This document shows positions 14,839 to 14,970 of a stretch of DNA of 14,970 nt, piece after piece. This stretch comes from Caldilineaceae bacterium (GTDB lineage: Bacteria > Chloroflexota > Anaerolineae > Caldilineales > Caldilineaceae). The stretch is taken from positions 1 to 14,970 of the forward strand of contig WGCB01000017.1 of NCBI GenBank assembly GCA_015494005.1, read 5' to 3'. A program made the position numbers and the translations under genes. The notes under the pieces are model-generated. The model searched no databases and was not told the origin of the DNA. It was given only the letters and a program-made list of their open reading frames with translations. Numbering within the stretch: the stretch's first letter is position 1; each line of letters begins with the position of its first letter.

Positions 14839-14970
14839 ATGCAAGATCACTATCAAGTGCTGGTCGTAGGCGGAGGCACCGGCGGCATCTCTGTGGCTGC
14901 CCGGCTGCGCAACGAGCCCAATCCCCCGGAAGTGGCCATCATCGAGCCGTCGGAGAAGCACTACTACCAG
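14839..14970 (+). CDS. Sulfide:quinone oxidoreductase-like FAD protein, N-terminal part
   Basis: The first 44 residues of a flavoprotein cut by the window end. It begins with a Rossmann FAD-binding fold, [17 protein letters not shown] (GxGxxG), a second strand ending in Glu (VAIIEPS), then EKHYYQ. A 'D/E-P-...-H-Y-Y-Q' segment at this position is characteristic of SQR and related sulfide dehydrogenases rather than of type II NADH dehydrogenases. SQR oxidises sulfide to sulfane sulfur and reduces quinone at the membrane. AAGGAGG (14826-14832) precedes the ATG by six bases. Neighbouring TusA, DsrE2, rhodanese-MBL and DUF1641-like genes support the assignment. The redox-active cysteines lie beyond the window, so the subtype cannot be given. 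Confidence 0.82.
   Translation, partial: MQDHYQVLVVGGGTGGISVAARLRNEPNPPEVAIIEPSEKHYYQ

Overview
The window is a high-GC, densely coded bacterial segment, probably from a Chloroflexota bacterium (Caldilineae/Anaerolineae-like). That assignment is inferred from gene content, codon bias, the GGAGATTGG-type interspersed palindromes and the extended -10 promoters. No rRNA or marker gene is present to prove it. I see no tRNA, rRNA, CRISPR array, transposase or phage gene.

Layout. (1) 1-1149: the end of an ABC ATPase gene, overlapping by 4 bp a NitT/TauT-type permease with an unusual N-terminal extension. (2) 1127-3106: a divergent pair, a small GNAT acetyltransferase (minus) and a PMT-like membrane glycosyltransferase (plus). 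(3) 3107-3391: a gene-free patchwork of short repeats ending in a very good sigma-A-type promoter. (4) 3392-5220: a two-component system, GAF-HisKA_3 kinase plus NarL/LuxR regulator, with a 4-bp overlap. (5) 5221-5563: a leader holding a perfect 28-nt palindrome and an extended -10. (6) 5564-7826: three cytoplasmic sulfur-handling genes: a rhodanese/ETHE1-like metallo-beta-lactamase fusion, TusA, and DsrE2. (7) 7827-8113: two hairpins, one terminator-like, then a second TGCTACACT promoter element. (8) 8114-12921: a molybdoenzyme made of a fused four-cluster ferredoxin/NrfD membrane subunit and a 1024-residue molybdopterin catalytic subunit without a visible Tat signal. (9) 12973-13383: a two-CBS-domain protein on the minus strand. 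(10) 13588-14970: a DUF1641-like protein built from four internal repeats, followed by the start of a sulfide:quinone oxidoreductase (SQR)-like flavoprotein.

How it fits together. Regions 6-10 read as one sulfur-oxidation locus. SQR would oxidise sulfide to sulfane sulfur. The rhodanese, TusA and DsrE2 would carry it as protein persulfides. The ETHE1-like domain would oxidise persulfide to sulfite. The molybdoenzyme, apparently facing the cytoplasm, would oxidise sulfite (or another sulfur species) and pass electrons to quinone through the NrfD anchor; the reverse direction, polysulfide or sulfur reduction, cannot be excluded from sequence. The adjacent two-component system and the palindrome are candidate regulators. 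The most unusual features are the in-frame insertion of an intergenic-type palindromic repeat into the molybdoenzyme gene, the ferredoxin-NrfD fusion with a His-rich linker, and the internally repeated DUF1641-like protein next to SQR.
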